Positions 63,189 through 64,000 of a stretch of DNA of 64,000 nucleotides are shown in pieces. How positions within the stretch are numbered: the stretch's first letter is position 1; each line of letters opens with the position of its first letter. The notes beneath the pieces are model-generated. The model saw nothing but the letters and a program-made list of their open reading frames with translations. It made no database searches and was not told the DNA's origin. Source of the stretch: Pseudomonas sp. Au-Pse12 (GTDB lineage: Bacteria; Pseudomonadota; Gammaproteobacteria; Pseudomonadales; Pseudomonadaceae); NCBI RefSeq assembly GCF_021341665.1, contig NZ_JAJTTH010000009.1, positions 1 to 64,000 on the forward strand, in the 5' to 3' direction. Position numbers and translations under genes: made by a program.

Positions 63189-63497
63189 ATGCGTACTGCT
63201 GGTTTTAGGGCGAGTATCAGTTTCTTGTCCCCAGATAGTGGTGGGCGTTTGACTATGCCAGAGGGTGATGGCTATGCACCTTACCTTCGTACGGACTCTC
63301 TGGATGAGGGCTTGGCGGTGCGGATAATCGGCATTCCAGAGGGTGCCAGTTTTGCTTCTCTGCTCTCTGTCGAGGTTGAACTCACCTATCATCGGTTTTT
63401 GAGTTATGGGGAGCTGCAACTGGGTCAAGGATTTTATCTGACTGAAGGTTCGAAGCGGGTTGCTGAAGGCGTTATAGAGTCCCTATTGAGGTATTAG
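63189..63497 (+). CDS. Small EF-Tu-beta-barrel-like protein, possible immunity protein
   Basis: A protein of about 102 residues. The pattern FRASISFLSPDSGGRLTMPEGDGYAPYLR and later YGELQLGQGFYLTEGSKRVAEG resembles the EF-Tu C-terminal barrel-type domain seen in some small bacterial proteins. Such proteins often stand near polymorphic toxin genes as immunity-type proteins. The start at 63189 is moderate; the frame is open to 63036 but that part crosses the terminator. The region is AT-richer than what precedes it. No toxin gene is visible before the window ends. Confidence 0.65.
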   Translation: MRTAGFRASISFLSPDSGGRLTMPEGDGYAPYLRTDSLDEGLAVRIIGIPEGASFASLLSVEVELTYHRFLSYGELQLGQGFYLTEGSKRVAEGVIESLLRY

Positions 63498-63535
63498 CGG
63501 GTTCATTGCACCGGCAATATTGGTAAAAGTGGGGA

Positions 63536-63925
63536 ATGGATATGGAGTCGTGGGTGTTTCCAAAGTTGAAATTCCCTTCAATGAGGGAGGAGTTGATTGG
63601 CTACTTGCGAGGGCTCTCAGATATTAACTACCAATATCGAGCCTGGGTTCACAGGGAGGCTTCAGATACGTTTTATGACGAACTTGATTATGCCATTCAT
63701 TTTTTATTCGATGATACAGGCTTAGCAACGGATGCCCGCTCCTGGATTGGACTTGTACTGCTGGGGGAGGCAGAAGTGCAAGCGGTTGAAGATGTTGTCA
63801 GGAACATTAATGAACTGTTTCTCTTGCATGGGATAGACCTGGAAGATGCAGAGTATCTGGCAACACCGACGTGGATGAGAGTTGTCGAATCTTCGAAGGA
63901 AGCCTTGGCGGTGTTCTTGAGATAA
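63536..63925 (+). CDS. SCO4402 family-like small protein
   Basis: The 129-residue soluble protein has the pattern KFPSMREELIGYLRGLSD, YRAWVHREASDTFYDELDYAIHFLFDDTG and RSWIGLVLLGEAEVQAVEDV, which I recognise as the small family named after SCO4402. It is often found with toxin-immunity genes, but its function is unknown. The ATG at 63536 follows GTGGGGA. It sits 38 bases after the previous small gene on the same strand, so the two may be one unit. Confidence 0.7.
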   Translation: MDMESWVFPKLKFPSMREELIGYLRGLSDINYQYRAWVHREASDTFYDELDYAIHFLFDDTGLATDARSWIGLVLLGEAEVQAVEDVVRNINELFLLHGIDLEDAEYLATPTWMRVVESSKEALAVFLR

Positions 63926-64000
63926 AAAGTGTTGTAAGTTTTACGGGTGTAGAGGTTTTGCCATCTATCGTGATAACGGTCTCGTAGTGTGTAGGTGGTT

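Overview
The window reads as a chromosome segment of a fluorescent-group Pseudomonas. It is GC-rich and densely coded, it carries several copies of the REP palindromes typical of that group (13404-13535, 44590-44653, 51944-51968, 58684-58710, 60424-60480), and the order nrtR, nadD-like, pncA, pncB, nadE is, from memory, the one found in Pseudomonas aeruginosa. No tRNA, rRNA, CRISPR array, insertion sequence with transposase, or prophage was seen. Species cannot be fixed from the window alone.

Region 71-13174 is mostly housekeeping and accessory single genes: an RNA-methyltransferase-like protein, an ankyrin protein, an MscS channel, a lipoprotein, an AcuI/YhdH reductase, a MATE exporter, an orphan AT-richer KASIII-type ketosynthase, small membrane proteins, a GNAT enzyme and two regulators. 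Positions 13175-13710 are a non-coding block holding a bidirectional terminator, a REP pair and three copies of an 18-base terminal-repeat-like sequence. Region 13711-27630 holds a lipoprotein, a divergent flavoenzyme/dienelactone-hydrolase pair, ppnN, a SUFU-domain protein, a sirtuin, a receiver protein, an oxaloacetate decarboxylase, a saccharopine-dehydrogenase-like protein, a propeller-like protein, and a diguanylate cyclase coupled to a receiver-CheX-like protein.

Region 28255-36672 is the most unusual part. A TetR regulator is divergent from an RND efflux pump (lipoprotein adaptor plus permease). The pump is followed on the same strand by an AT-richer block: a stand-alone isocyanide synthase (PvcA/DIT1 family), a phosphatase-fold protein with a shortened signature loop, and a second PvcA domain fused to an Fe(II)/2-oxoglutarate oxygenase. 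This looks like a compact isocyanide natural-product cluster with its own exporter and regulator.

Region 37125-44581 contains a DUF4174 protein, an ArgD/AstC-type aminotransferase with a divergent LysR gene, and the NAD salvage locus. The last consists of two divergent arms (Nudix-nrtR-nadD and pncA-pncB-nadE) separated by two clear palindromes likely bound by NrtR. Region 44687-54449 has a frameshifted gene, a GFA-family protein, a chaperone-usher fimbrial cluster with a divergent pilin gene, and three overlapping lipoprotein genes. Region 54519-63009 carries polyamine-type oxidase and gamma-glutamylation genes, an ICMT-like methyltransferase, and a LysR regulator divergent from a YcaC hydrolase, monooxygenase-domain protein and amidohydrolase operon. 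The last kilobase (63189-63925) is AT-richer and holds two small proteins of types often found near polymorphic toxins.
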